NCBI GenBank assembly: GCA_037127315.1
Contig: JBBBDQ010000443.1
Coordinates: 2,049,001-2,113,000 of the forward strand
Direction: 5' to 3'
Source: Ascarosepion bandense
Taxonomy: Eukaryota > Mollusca > Cephalopoda > Sepiida > Sepiidae
DNA length: 64,000 bases
Made by a program: the position numbers and the translations under genes. This document shows positions 20,959 to 31,198 of this stretch, piece after piece. The notes below the pieces were generated by a model. It made no database searches. It had not been told where the DNA came from and saw only the letters and a list, made by a program, of their open reading frames with translations. The stretch's first letter is position 1. Each line of letters opens with the position of its first letter.

Positions 20959-21165
20959 CTGCTTGGTCAGTGAATTCCAAATGTTTCCTTATAAGGAAAC
21001 AGTTAATATCATCACTACCATTAGAAATGAGAACATAATATTCTTTCATCCCAATTCAATGATCAGAGAATGAAGAAATGCATAACTAGAGTAGGTTGCT
21101 CAGTCAGTGAATGCTGAATGTTTCCTTATAAGGAAACAGCTAATAGCACTATTACCATTTTATCC
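20959..21165. repeat. Duplicated segment with an 18-bp perfect palindrome
   Basis: GTTTCCTTATAAGGAAAC at 20983-21000 recurs at 21120-21137, each in a shared context of about 70 bp (GGTCAGTGAATTCC / CAGTCAGTGAATGC upstream and TAATATCATCACTACCATT-like downstream). Confidence 0.85.
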
Positions 21166-21342
21166 ACTCTTTGGAACCATTCACTTATATTAACATCCTT
21201 TTCTTTTTATTGTTATCAATAAATTTTACCAGTAGCTGATATTTTTACATCTTCCTTTTAAATCTTGTTCATGAATATTTAATTTCATTCCTGGTAAGGG
21301 CCAAATTCTTCAGACTGCAGGTGGGGTGGGTTTAAAAGCAGA

Positions 21343-21945
21343 TCAACTTGGAAATGGTAGCAGCATTGGCGTCTTATATCTGCTGTGCTCCTTACACTGG
21401 ATCAACATATGCTGCAGTTTGGTAGTGGCACCATAGCAAGAACTGTGTATAGCATGGAGATTTTGGGGACTGCATTTGGCACTTCTAAATCTTGGAGAAT
21501 TAGAACCAGCAGACAGTGTGAGGGGCACTGAGAAATGTGGGTTTGGTTGGTTTGAGAGAACTGCTGTAGGTGGAGAAGGGGTTGGTAATTTGGTTGTAGC
21601 TGGGAGATGAGAATTGTAGGGATAGATTTTGGTTAACCTAGTGAAATGGGAGGAAGGCAGGGTGTTATTGGGCTTATAGATCAATAGTTGGGCTGTGTTG
21701 ATAATGAGGTGAAATCTGGGAAGGCAAGCAGAATTTGCTTTGTGTAGATAAAGGGAGACAAAAAATAAGAGAAAATAAGAGAAGCCAAAAAATTGAGGGA
21801 AAATGAAAGAGAAAGGACTAAAATAGACACGTGAACGACGTGAACGGAAAGAGAGATTAAAAGAAAGATAGTTAATGACTACAAGAAAAAAAGAAAGTTC
21901 GTCATGTAGTGGCCAGAAGCAAATTTGAAAAGTAAGATGTGACAA
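21343..21945 (-). other. 200-codon open frame, probably non-coding
   Basis: One of the longest non-satellite frames. The first 70 residues are Phe/Leu/Ser-rich from a GA-rich (+) tract. The remainder is Pro/Ser/Thr-rich (LPATTKLPTPSPPTAVLSNQ) and ends CYGATTKLQ...LLPFPS. No domain, signal peptide or splice support is visible, and codon usage is not convincing. It could be a piece of an unrecognised element. Confidence 0.2.
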
Positions 21946-22164
21946 TGAAAAAGAAACATAGAAAGAAAGAGTATGTTATGGCTTGAAGACCAAAAAGAAA
22001 AAAAGATACGTCAGAAGGAAAAGTAGAAAGAAAATATGTGCAGGCTTAGATTATTCAATTGGCTAATATATACTGCAACCTCAAATAGATAACATGTTTG
22101 AATTTAGTTCAGAATGTTTAAATCTTAGAAATTTTTATAAAGCCGTGATTTTAATTTCCAGTTA

Positions 22165-22530
22165 GAGCAGTCGACAATTCTACTCCAGCCGCTTCTTTTC
22201 TCGCACTTCCCACCTGTGGAACTCTCTTCCATATTCTTGCTTTCCTGTTGGCTACAACTTCCATGAATTTAAATGCAATGTCAATACCCATCTCTTAACC
22301 ACTTGACTCTCGTTCTTTCTACATCACCCTATATATCTTTTCCTTTCTCTCTACCTTTGCAACTGTCATCACACCTGTATTCCCATCCCTCTTTTGCTCC
22401 TTTCTCTGAAAACTCCTGTAACTGGTTCATCTTTTTTTTTATTCTCCTCCTATTTAATCTTTTTTGCTTATGTAGCCCCCTGCGCATCAGTGGCGTTATC
22501 GCCTTGCTTGGGGTGAAACGGTTAAAAAAC
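22165..22530 (+). pseudogene. LINE-J 3' end
   Basis: The C-terminus HLWNSLPYSCFPVGYNFHEF and FKCNVNTHLLTT ends in an intact TGA. The 3' UTR ends TGTAGCCCCCTGCGCATCAG and CTTGCTTGGGGTGAAACGG then TTAAAAAA. The coding part upstream of 22190 is truncated. This tail is the closest LINE-J match to SINE-A (CATCAGTGGCGTTATCGCC). Confidence 0.8.
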
Positions 22531-22624
22531 AGAAAGTTATTATAACTTTTAAATAGTTTCATAAACAAAAATGAAAGTGATAAAGTTCTTGTTGGAGAAG
22601 AATGATTTTTTATCCTCTAACCTC

Positions 22625-22945
22625 TCTTTCACACAGGTGGGACGTCGTGAGTCCATCACTGCTCTATCGCTACTAACATGGAAAGGGATCAGATGAACTA
22701 CATTCCCTGATTCCACCAGGTCTAACTTTCATGGCTAAGACCTGTCATGCAAACCACCCACTTTTTCTCTGTAGCCCATCAGCAAAGAGTAAATTCCACT
22801 CAAACAGCTTCTCATGAATAACTGCCCTATGGAACAGACTCCCAAGAGGATGTTTCCCCGATGACTACAATCTTTACCTGTTCAAGTCTAGTGCCAACCG
22901 CTTTCTTCCTCTCCTATGCACATAACATACCACTTAACATAACAT
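22625..22945 (+). pseudogene. LINE-K RT C-terminal fragment, copy 1
   Basis: A second LWN-type LINE family. Decayed frames give KFHSNSF-like, then LWNRLPRG/RRMFP and DDYNLYLFKSSANRFLPLL, followed by a 3' UTR (ATAACATACCACTTAACAT, then GATCATGATCACGAGTACGG). It differs from LINE-J by LWNRLPR rather than LWNSLP. Confidence 0.6.
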
Positions 22946-23035
22946 TCTACCTCGAGTTACCCTTTGGCCATGATCATGATCACGAGTACGGTGACACCCT
23001 AGGGGTCTAAATGGCACCACATGTACTGCAGATGT

Positions 23036-23275
23036 AGTAGAAGTGGTGAGTCTGTCACTGCTCTGTCGCTACTAACATGAAAAGGGCTCAGATGAACTAC
23101 GTTCTTTGAATCTGTCAATTCTAACCTTCCTGTCTAGGACCCACCATGCCATTCCCATGGTAGCAACCACCCTCGTTCCTTTCATGTTCCATCAGCAAGA
23201 AATAAGTTCCACTCAAACAGCTTCATCCCACAAACCACTGCTCTGAGGAACAGACTCCCAAGAAGGTTTTTTTTC
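23036..23275 (+). pseudogene. LINE-K fragment, copy 2
   Basis: It repeats the 5' portion of copy 1 (CTGTCACTGCTCTGTCGCTA, GGGCTCAGATGAACTACG) about 410 bp downstream, through AACAGACTCCCAAGAAGG, where it ends in a T-run. Copies 1 and 2 form a direct pair. Confidence 0.6.
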
Positions 23276-23291
23276 ACACTCTCATAGTTAC

Positions 23292-23314
23292 TTATATATA
23301 TATATATATATATA
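23292..23314. repeat. (TA)n microsatellite
   Basis: About 11 TA dinucleotides. Confidence 0.9.
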
Positions 23315-23335
23315 TGAAATGAATTGTTTGAATTG

Positions 23336-23370
23336 ATAGGGGGTCGCAGGTTCGAATCCTGCCGAATGGC
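23336..23370 (+). other. tRNA 3'-half-like fragment
   Basis: GTCGCAGGTTCGAATCCTGC has a perfect T-arm/B-box stem and loop (GCAGG-TTCGAAT-CCTGC) followed by CGAATGGCA. There is no anticodon or D arm upstream, only an AT run and a unique spacer. It is a tRNA-derived piece (SINE head or retropseudogene), not a tRNA gene. Confidence 0.5.
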
Positions 23371-24233
23371 ACACATTTTCGTCATAACAATTTATTGTAA
23401 ATAATCAGGCCAGTAGATATAAATATATAATACTGTTTAATTAAAAACTGAGCACCTACTTAAATATGAGTATCGATAAAAAATAATGTTCAAACAATTC
23501 ATTTCAAATTGCCAGTTGTTTATAACCAAGTTTCGTTAAAATTAGTTAATTTCTGTAACATGTTTACAATATATATATATATATATATATAGTCATCCGC
23601 AGACAGATCTGTTTTGCTGTATCACAGCTCATCATTACGGTTAAACTCCAATTGCTTTTAACCTAGGATTGAAACCCAACCAAATTGGTGTCAGTTGGCA
23701 ATTCTACCTCTTCTAGCGCTTGGTAGAAGAAGGCAGACATTTTCGTGTGTATTTTATCATTATACATGCCCAGTTGTGTGTTATTTAATATAAAGTAAAT
23801 GAGAATATAATATTTTATTAGCCATATTAGTACAAACTAAATGATATTATTTACTTCATCAATACCCATTGAATTTTATTTGAAGTCATGAAAATAATAT
23901 TACATAATCCATGAATTTTTTCACTTGTTCAGCTAGTTATATAAAAATACTAGACAGTGGAAATATCAGGCATCCTTAAGAATCCGAGCATGTACTAAGC
24001 TATAAAGACCTCTTATGATACGGTAGCCATTAATAAAGAAAGAGCAGCAGCAGCAGCCACTCCAGCAGAAAAAATAATCCTCAGTGAGTGCAGTCAAGTA
24101 TGACAAGCAACCACAGTAGTTTCATTAGCAGGCTAATTAAGGTTAAGACTTTAAGAGGCATGGTCAGCTGAACAAGAACAATCTACCCCATTTGATTAAA
24201 TAAAGAGTTCTGTTTTAAATTCTCTGAAATTAC
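23371..24233. other. AT-rich, possible Penelope-like debris
   Basis: It contains (AT)n at 23569-23591 and a (CAG)5-like AGCAGCAGCAGCAGCC at 24045. AGACATTTTCGTGTGT near 23737 echoes ACACATTTTCGTCATA at 23371. No gene is supported. Confidence 0.4.
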
Positions 24234-24319
24234 TTGGGTCAAGGAGCACCTGAAGACTGGCGGAAACAACAGCTGAAAAATTGGGATAACAACAACAAAG
24301 ATAAGGACAATAGTCTGTA

Positions 24320-24603
24320 TGTAAATAGAGGAATTATTCATTTTGGAAAATGCTTAAATGAACTCCATTCTTTTATTCTGCCAGGTCTAACCTTCACAGC
24401 TAGGATCCACCATGTAACTTATATAGTAGCAAACTACCCATATTCCCTCTGTATTCCGTCAGTGAGAAATAAGTTCCACTCAAACGGCTTCATCCCACAA
24501 ACCACTGCTCTGGGAAACAGACTCCCAAGAAGATGTTTCCCTGATCACTACAATCTTATCCTGTTCAAGTCTAGAGTTAATCATTATCTTCCTCTCTTAT
24601 TGT
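24320..24603 (+). pseudogene. LINE-K RT C-terminus, copy 3
   Basis: The most readable LINE-K frame: FILPGLTFTARIHHVTYIV, PYSLCIPSVRNKFHSNGFIP, TTALGNRLPRRCFPDHYNLI and FKSRVNHYLPL. LWNRLP has become LGNRLP. The element stops where the LTR-like sequence begins. Confidence 0.7.
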
Positions 24604-24890
24604 TATGGTGAAACATATCTATTCCTCAGATAATGGACTCTCCTTCCTATATTAATAAGAGTTAACAGGAAGTTAACTCGAGAAGTTCTTGAGAGTTCTA
24701 ATGGAGTTCAGGAGAACTACTAGGCAGTTGATATTAGTCGGCAGTTAGCCAAATATTAAGGAGTCGGCTTTCAGTGGAAGATTACCAAGTTCCTAACATT
24801 TTGGGTGTGTGAAGTCAATTAGCAACCAACATAGCACGATTATAACCTTCAGTGTAAAAACTACTCAACAACACTTATCCATATAAAACT
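24601..24890 (+). mobile_element. LTR plus leader (LTR-L), copy 1
   Basis: It starts TGTTATGGTGAAACATATCT inside LINE-K and contains TAATGGACTCTCCTTCCTAT, GTTAACAGGAAGTTAACTCG and TACCAAGTTCCTAACA, then TTTTGGGTGTGTGAAG, which could be the LTR/leader junction. The second copy (49510-49845) is longer. TG...CA ends and the TTTGGGGGCG string in copy 2 suggest an LTR retrotransposon; internal genes are absent here. Confidence 0.6.
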
Positions 24891-25059
24891 ACTCCTTAAT
24901 GTAACCTCCTACCTTGTGTAACCCCTGGTCCTTGTACAGAGTGAACCTTACTGTAAAAAACAAAAAGATATCACTATGACAAATTCATATTTATTTTATA
25001 TTATATTATTTGTGTATTACTCCTTATGAAAAATTGTCTTTTTTAATATAGTTGTGTTG

Positions 25060-25093
<34 letters not shown>

Positions 25094-25579
25094 TTATTTT
25101 GTTTTTTTCAATAAATAGTAAAATAGCAGCATTTCTTAAAGAATATTTTTAATTGACAAACAAAATATAGCTATTCTAGTTTATTTGAAGAATTTGCAAT
25201 AAGTTTACTTTAGAGACTGTGTAAATTTTGCTAAAAAATGAATGAAAAATATAGAAGACAGGTAGGAGAGAGAGAGTGGCTGTGTCTGAGGAAGCCTACA
25301 ATTTCATTAGCCTAGGGGCTCTAAAAGTTCATAATCTAGCCTTGAGTATGTGATGTGATGGCTTGATAGAAAACTAAAAATAGTTATCAATGAGAGGGAA
25401 GACTGAAAGAATGGGTATATGATAAGAAGATAGGCTAAAAAAGAAAGAAGCGATTGATAGAATGAAGATAAAACTATATGAATGGAACGGTGAAAAGAAA
25501 AAGAAAGAAACAGGATGGAATACAAAGAAAAAAAATGTTTTGCTAGCGGCACAACATTTAATGGTAAAAATGGATATGT
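24891..25579. other. Unassigned AT-rich sequence
   Basis: It includes (TA)n at 25062-25091 and a purine-rich stretch at 25260-25560 whose minus-strand frame is Phe/Ser/Leu-rich low complexity. No gene. Confidence 0.4.
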
Positions 25580-26090
25580 TTTAAAACCCAATTGAGGATA
25601 ATAAAAAATGAGTATGATGAAAACATTATGGACATTATATACATTATGAACAAAAACAGACCTTTAAAACACAGAGAAAAAGAAGAGACTGGCATTTAAT
25701 ATAGGATATAAAAAATATATTGGGAATATTGTAGAAACATTATGGACAATATGAACATTATGGAAACATCATGAACATGGATATATTTTAAATATAGAGT
25801 TAAAACCCAGAGAAAAAGTAGAAATTAACACTTAATACAGGATAGAAAAATATATATTAGAAGTTAACCAGTTTTGTTCCTCAACTAACAAAACTCATTC
25901 GAGGATAATAAAAAAACAGACATTATGAAATTATTATGGACATTATGGATGCAGACATTTTGAATATGGAGTTAAAACCCAGAGAAAAAGTAGAAACTGA
26001 TACGTAATACAAGATAAAAATAATACATATTGGGAGTTAAGCAGTTTCATTTTTCACTTATCTAAACTCGGTCGAGGATAATAAAATAAT
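25580..26090. repeat. Imperfect tandem repeat, three copies
   Basis: A unit of roughly 160-200 bp recurs with GGATAATAAAAAA..., ACATTATGGACATTATG, then AACCCAGAGAAAAAGTAGAA and ATATTGGGAGTTAA-like ends. The AAACCCAGAGAAAAAGTAG core appears twice exactly and once as AAACACAGAGAAAAAGAAG. Confidence 0.75.
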
Positions 26091-26342
26091 AGTATTTACT
26101 GATAACAAAAGGAAAAAACATAAATACACTGCATTAGTAATGTACTGACACCAAATATTTATACATGGGTCACATTAACTCCTAGCAACCATTCCTTCTG
26201 TTTACATGGAAAAGGCTGCCTAGACTTACTGAAAATTGTCTCAAGCATTTTCAGATGGAATTTGCAAGTGCAATCTGCTAAGAACAGAGAACAGATTCTC
26301 TCAGTATGTCACAGCATATGTATGATATTTTTATCAAGTATC

Positions 26343-26980
26343 CTGGAATGTACGTTGCGGTGCAGTGGATATCAGCTCGGAATGAGAAATCGGGGAGCCG
26401 AGTTCAAATTCCCGTTGAATTCATTGCATTCACTTATGCACAAATACTCTTGGGAAAGGTATTAATCCATCTCTTCCTTCCAGTTATGGGTTAAATAACA
26501 GGACAGATTGGGTTCTATAACCTTGGCTGGCAACCAGTCTACTGCAGAAAGCAATGGCAACCTTCTGCGGGATAATCTTCTGCCCAGTCAGTCATGTCTC
26601 TTTTGAGACACGGTCACCCAAGCATGTATCACATCTGGCACTTAACTGACTGACTGACTGAATATAATAGTTGAAAACATGGTTAAGGCTTCTACTGGGC
26701 ATAAAGTGGGGGATCAGTTTTATATTGTTATGAGGTAATAAACTGATCCCCCCCCCCCCACTAATTACTACTTAATAATATAATGCATCTCTTCCCCCTA
26801 GCTAGGAGTCAAATAATAAAACAGATTGGGTTCTATAGCCTTGGCTGGCAACCAGTCTAACGCAGAAAGCAATGGTAACATGCTGCGGAATAATCTTCTG
26901 CCCAGTCAGTCATGTCTAGAAAGAGACATGATCGCCCAAGCATGTTTCACATATGGCACTTAACTGACTGACTCTGGGAT
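26343..26980 (+). mobile_element. Composite dimeric SINE, copy 1
   Basis: Left monomer: full SINE-T with tRNA head (GTGCAGTGGATATCAGCTCG, GAGTTCAAATTCCC), body, hairpin (GTCTCTTTTGAGAC) and (ACTG)4. A linker of about 140 bp (26661-26800) holds the palindrome GGGGGATCAGTT...AACTGATCCCCC, with a run of 12 C's in its right arm. Right monomer: SINE-T body and tail without the head. The same order occurs at 32406-33015 (-) and 57341-57888 (+). Confidence 0.8.
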
Positions 26981-27185
26981 AGCAGGCCTAGAAATGACAC
27001 ACTTATGCAAATTATCACTCAGCTTAACCTCTCCTAATAAATGCTAGAATATGCTGTGAAATTCTACTCTTCATAAGTTCAGTTGTCCTGCCTATGTAAT
27101 AAATGAAAAAGACAGTAGAATATAATGGCAACTGATAAAATGAAATACCAAGCACAATAGGAAAAGTAGTTTTAAAAAGAGAAAC

Positions 27186-27224
<39 letters not shown>

Positions 27225-27479
27225 GTCAAAACAAAAGTCAAAAGGAAGGGAGTGAAAGAAATGTGAAAAAAAAGAAAAATATCAAATTATCTTGATACTG
27301 ATGTAAATTCTGAAAGTTAGAAATATTAAATTCACTTTAGAATTTTTTTTTCTAAAAAATTTGTCTTTTCTAGTGATGTCTGAGTAGCGCAAAAGTCATC
27401 AGTGCAAAAAGTGAAATTGCAACTATTGTTTGTTTCAACCAATTCTGTTTGTTTTACTTTAGCACTAATGCCCACTGGA
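26981..27479. other. Unassigned with (GA)n
   Basis: A (GA)n run at 27190-27222. The remainder is AT-rich with no recognised feature; it ends at the poly-T of the next LINE-J. Confidence 0.5.
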
Positions 27480-28745
27480 ATTTTTTTTTTTTTTTTTGAT
27501 CGTGTCACCCCAAGCAAGGCATTCCACTGCCACTATAGCGCAGGGGGTTACATAGAGGGATTGGGTATAGGAAATGTCAGAAGGAGAGTGATAGACGACT
27601 TAGGATGTACATAGGGAGAGAGTTGGAGAGAGAAGGGAGTGAGTGTGTTAGGAGGTGTCTATTGACCTTACATTTAAACTCCCGGAGGTTGTAGCCGTCG
27701 GGGAAGCAAGCTTGCGGTAGGGAATTCCACAGGCGAGAAGTGCGAGGAAAGAAGCTGTTGGAGTAGAAATTGCGGTTACATTTCATCGGTTTCACTGTAA
27801 AAGGGTAGGACCTAGTTGCCAATCTAGTATCTCATGCAAATTCACATCTAGGGGGCACCAGTGATTTAAGTTCGTCAGAGCAGAAGCCATGAAAGTATTT
27901 ATAGAAGAGGCACAGGGAAGCCACGTCATGCCGGTGAGAGAGATACTGCAGGCGGTCAGCCAAGTCGGTATCAATCACATTACAGATTCTTTGCTGTATT
28001 TTGTCAAGAACCCCAAGGAGAATAGAAGGGGTACCCGACCAAGTGTGGCAGCAGTACTCAATACACAGGCGGATGGTGGATTTGTATAAGTGCAGGATAG
28101 ATTTGGGCGGAAAGAATTTCCAGGCCCTGCACAGAGAGCCGACTTTCATAGCAGCGGATTTAGTAATGGATTCGACGTAGTCATTCCACTTTAGGTCCAC
28201 TGAGAGTGTCAGGCCAAGCAGGCGTAGTGATTTACTCTCTGGGAAGCAAGCTTTTTCCATGCTAATGGGAGGGAGGTGCGGTTGTCTGTGGTGGTTAATT
28301 GACAGCAGCTTCGTTTTAGAAGAATTGAATTTTACGAGCCATTTCTTACCTCAATCCACCACGGATTAGAGGTCCTTCTCAAGCTCGGCAGCAAGGTTCG
28401 CCTTGTCACCAACACCAGATTTTTGATCGAGGCGAGAGTAAACTGTGGTATCATCAGCGTACATGCCTACTTGTGATCTTATGGTATCGGGGAGATCATT
28501 GATATAGATTAGAAAGAGTGTAGGACCTAGGATAGAGCCCTGGGGTACACCCACGTTTGTAGGGTAGTTCTGGGAGGCATGTCCATTTAATACCACCTTC
28601 AGTGTGCGGTTAGAGAGGAATGACCGGATTAAGTCCAACAAAAGTCCAGTTATGCCATAGCTTCGCAGTTTCCATAGAAGGCCGACATGCCATACTCTGT
28701 TGAATGCTTTAGAGATATCCAAGGCGACGGTTCGGACTTCACCAT
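27480..28745 (-). pseudogene. LINE-J reverse transcriptase, longest copy, dead
   Basis: Minus-strand, 5'-truncated at 28745. In order: VALDISKAFNRVWHVGLLWK, FLSNRTLKVVLNG, VPQGSILGPTLFLIYINDLP (RT block before the catalytic box), MYADDTTVYS (intact YADD), KWLVKFNSSKTKLLSINHH, SVDLKWNDYVESITKSA, IEYCCHTWSG, HRHDVASLCLFYKYFHG and SRLWNSLPQACFPDGYNL. In-frame stops lie at 28366-28368, 28351-28353 and 27832-27834; the last is a CGA to TGA change relative to the 5.2-kb copy. The 3' UTR ends in the shared tail and an A-run. The domain order matches non-LTR RTs of the Jockey/CR1/L2 group. Confidence 0.88.
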
Positions 28746-29186
28746 TCTTGTCGAGAAATCTACTCCACTTACATGAAAATTTGCAGATAGTAAAGAAGAG
28801 GAATCTGTGGAGAGCCTTTACTTTCTATATTCTGAAAGAAGGACAACACCTCCGAAAACAAAACCATTATGAAGATAACAAGAAACCACTCCATTATATT
28901 TCCAGTGTTGTCTTGGCAATTTGTAGATAGGTAATCCTGGCAATTAATTTACTTTACTATGTCCTTTAAGAGATGGCATTAAAAAATCATTTCACATAAA
29001 ATATGAACATAAGATTTTCTTCAAGAAATTGGTTATTATTTGGTAAATAAGCAGTGATTTGTTTTTCGTTGAATCTTTACTTAATGAAAATGAAATTGAA
29101 TCAAAGCACAATAAAATGTTTTTTTCTTTAAATAAGAAATGAAGACAATCATATGTCCAAGATATAACTTTAAATTAGAATTTTTA
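28746..29186. other. Unassigned AT-rich sequence
   Basis: No recognisable repeat or coding signature beyond the LINE-J truncation point. Confidence 0.4.
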
Positions 29187-29245
29187 TCTCAAAACAAAGC
29201 TTGCTGTTAAAATTATAAATTTTATTAGCAAGCTTTGTTTTGAGA
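29187..29245. repeat. Perfect 19-bp inverted repeat (hairpin)
   Basis: TCTCAAAACAAAGCTTGCT is perfectly inverted as AGCAAGCTTTGTTTTGAGA around a 21-nt AT-rich loop that itself pairs partly (TTAAAAT/ATTTTAT). Confidence 0.95.
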
Positions 29246-29476
29246 GAGAAATTTTCATTCTTTCTGCAGAATTACAAAATAAAATCAAATGTGGAGCATA
29301 AAAAGGAGATAATGAAAGTTTTAACAAGTTAAACTGAAATGGAAGCAGAAAATTCTGAAGATGAACAAGAAGGAGAAAAAAATCTGAAATTATCTTTATT
29401 TGCAAACATATAAGACAATTTGGGAAACTCTTATTTTGGTAAATTTTGTTGATCAAGCATCATCAGAAAAATGGAT

Positions 29477-29650
29477 TTTGGTTCATATGCCTTTTCCATC
29501 TTTTGAACAGGAGCAAAAGTTTATCCCTTGTTTCCTTTTTCGGATCGGGTCTCTGGTTTCTCCTCTTAAAGTTTTTCTATTCGCTTTCACTCCCAGTAAC
29601 TTTTTGCATCTCAGTGGCTTTGTGTGAGTTAAAATGATTTTAAAAAAATT
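29477..29650 (+). mobile_element. SINE-A, decayed copy
   Basis: It keeps TTGAACAGGAGCAAAAG, ATCCCTTGTTTCCTTTTTCG, GGTTTCTCC and TGCATCTCAGTGGCTTTGTG, ending TTAAAATGATTTTAAAAAAA. All parts are diverged from the other copies, so it is old. Confidence 0.6.
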
Positions 29651-30114
29651 TCAACCAAATCTACGTTGGTGAGACAATGTGATTCACGTTGATCATATGA
29701 ACGCTGGATTTTTTTTTTTACTTCAAGTGTATCATGTATATGAAGTGTATAGAAATATCATTGCAATATAGGAGAATGTTTGATCAATAGTAATTAACAA
29801 ATTCTGTACTATTAAATAAATTTATCCGCATGAAATGAAAAAAGATGACCCTTTAGTATTTGCAAAAGGATAAACCAGTCGCAGAAAAACATCATGACAA
29901 ACTAACCTCGAGGATTAAAGCTTTTAATTTTGAATTTGGTTTCATAGTGATTATGAGTTCATCCCCAAGGATGGGTAGTACAAACATGGAAAACAGAATC
30001 GGCAATAACTAAATTGTATTAAAAGAAAAGAAATAGCAAAATATTTCGAGACATGGATAGTAGAGAGAGAACAATCTACCCCTGTCAATTAAAGCTTCAT
30101 TTTAAATTCCTTGC
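29651..30114. other. Unassigned AT-rich sequence
   Basis: No recognisable element; a poly-T run at 29710. Confidence 0.4.
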
Positions 30115-30490
30115 TTTCAAGATGAAGGAAAAACTTGAAGCAGTTCTACAGAAGGATGCTGCAGATATCATGGACCGAGCGCGTGAGCAATGACGAGATT
30201 TTAGAAAGGATAGAAATGAAAAGAAAATTAAGACTGAGCATCGGGAAGAGACAACTAAAGTTCCTGGGACATGCAATGAGGAAAGAGGGCTTGGAGAACC
30301 TGATACTAACAGGCCAGATAGAGGGAAAAAGAGACAGAGAAAAGCAGCAGATAACATATTTGAAGGACCTGATCAGAACGAGAGTTGCATGGTGTAACAG
30401 TAGAAGGCGTGCTCAGAGCCACCAGGGATAGAGAAACGTGGAAAGCCATGATCGCCTACGTCCTGAAGAGACAGGGCACATAGAAGAAGA
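30115..30490 (+). pseudogene. LINE-R 3' end
   Basis: QFYRRMLQISWTERVSNDEI, then RKLRLSIGKRQLKFLGHAMR, KEGLENLILTGQIEGKRDRE and LIRTRVAWCNSRRRAQSHQG; after a frame shift it reads YVLKRQGT, then ends in (GAA)n. It is the best-preserved C-terminus of this family and complements 18140-18745. Confidence 0.75.
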
Positions 30491-30671
30491 AGAATTGGTC
30501 AGAAACATCTCAACTTGTCGTGCTTTTAGTAATTTTTTAGAGATCTTAATTAATAACCAAAGCTGAATGAGTAATAAAAGAAATGGAAGAAAATAAGAAA
30601 GAAAAAGGTAATAATAACGACTTTAAGTTAGAAAAGGTATTTTTTTTAAATACATACTTTTTGAAGTGTGT

Positions 30672-30985
30672 TGATGTGCATTGTGGTACAGTGGATATCG
30701 GCTCAGAACGAGAAATCGGGGAGCCGAGTTCAAATTCCCATTGAATTCATTGCATTCACTTACACGCAAATACCCTTGGGAAAGGTATTAATCTGTCTCT
30801 TCCTTCCAGTTATGGGTTAAATAACAGGACAGATTGAGTTCTATAGCCTTGGCTAGCAACCAATCTACTGCAGAAAGCAATGGCAACCTACTGCGGGATA
30901 ATCTTCTGCCCAGTCAGTCATGTTTCTTTCGAGACATGATCGCCCAAGCGTTTAAAACGTATGGCACTTAACTAACTGACTGACT
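30672..30985 (+). mobile_element. SINE-T, full-length
   Basis: tRNA-like head (ATTGTGGTACAGTGGATATC, GAGTTCAAATTCCC), body with CAAATACCCTTGGGAAAGG and GGTTAAATAACAGGACAGAT, hairpin (CATGTTTCTTTCGAGACATG) and a terminal ACTAACTGACTGAC. Confidence 0.85.
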
Positions 30986-31198
30986 TTTTGAAGGGTTTGT
31001 ACCATTCCTTCTTTCAGTGTTCTTTCAAGATGTACATTGGTATGATAAATCTGAAGGGGATGAGGATGTTGGAAAATCCAGTTCATGCCTTTATTTATGG
31101 CATTTGTGTAACATGAGGACAGAACAGAACTAAAAGGGAAAGTTGTATAATACAAAATCGCCAAAAAGAAGGAAATTAAGCAAGGAATAAAAAATCGA

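Noticed and set aside
23336..23370. Possible tRNA gene (GCAGGTTCGAATCCTGC)
   Set aside because: Only the T-arm half is present; no D or anticodon arm upstream.
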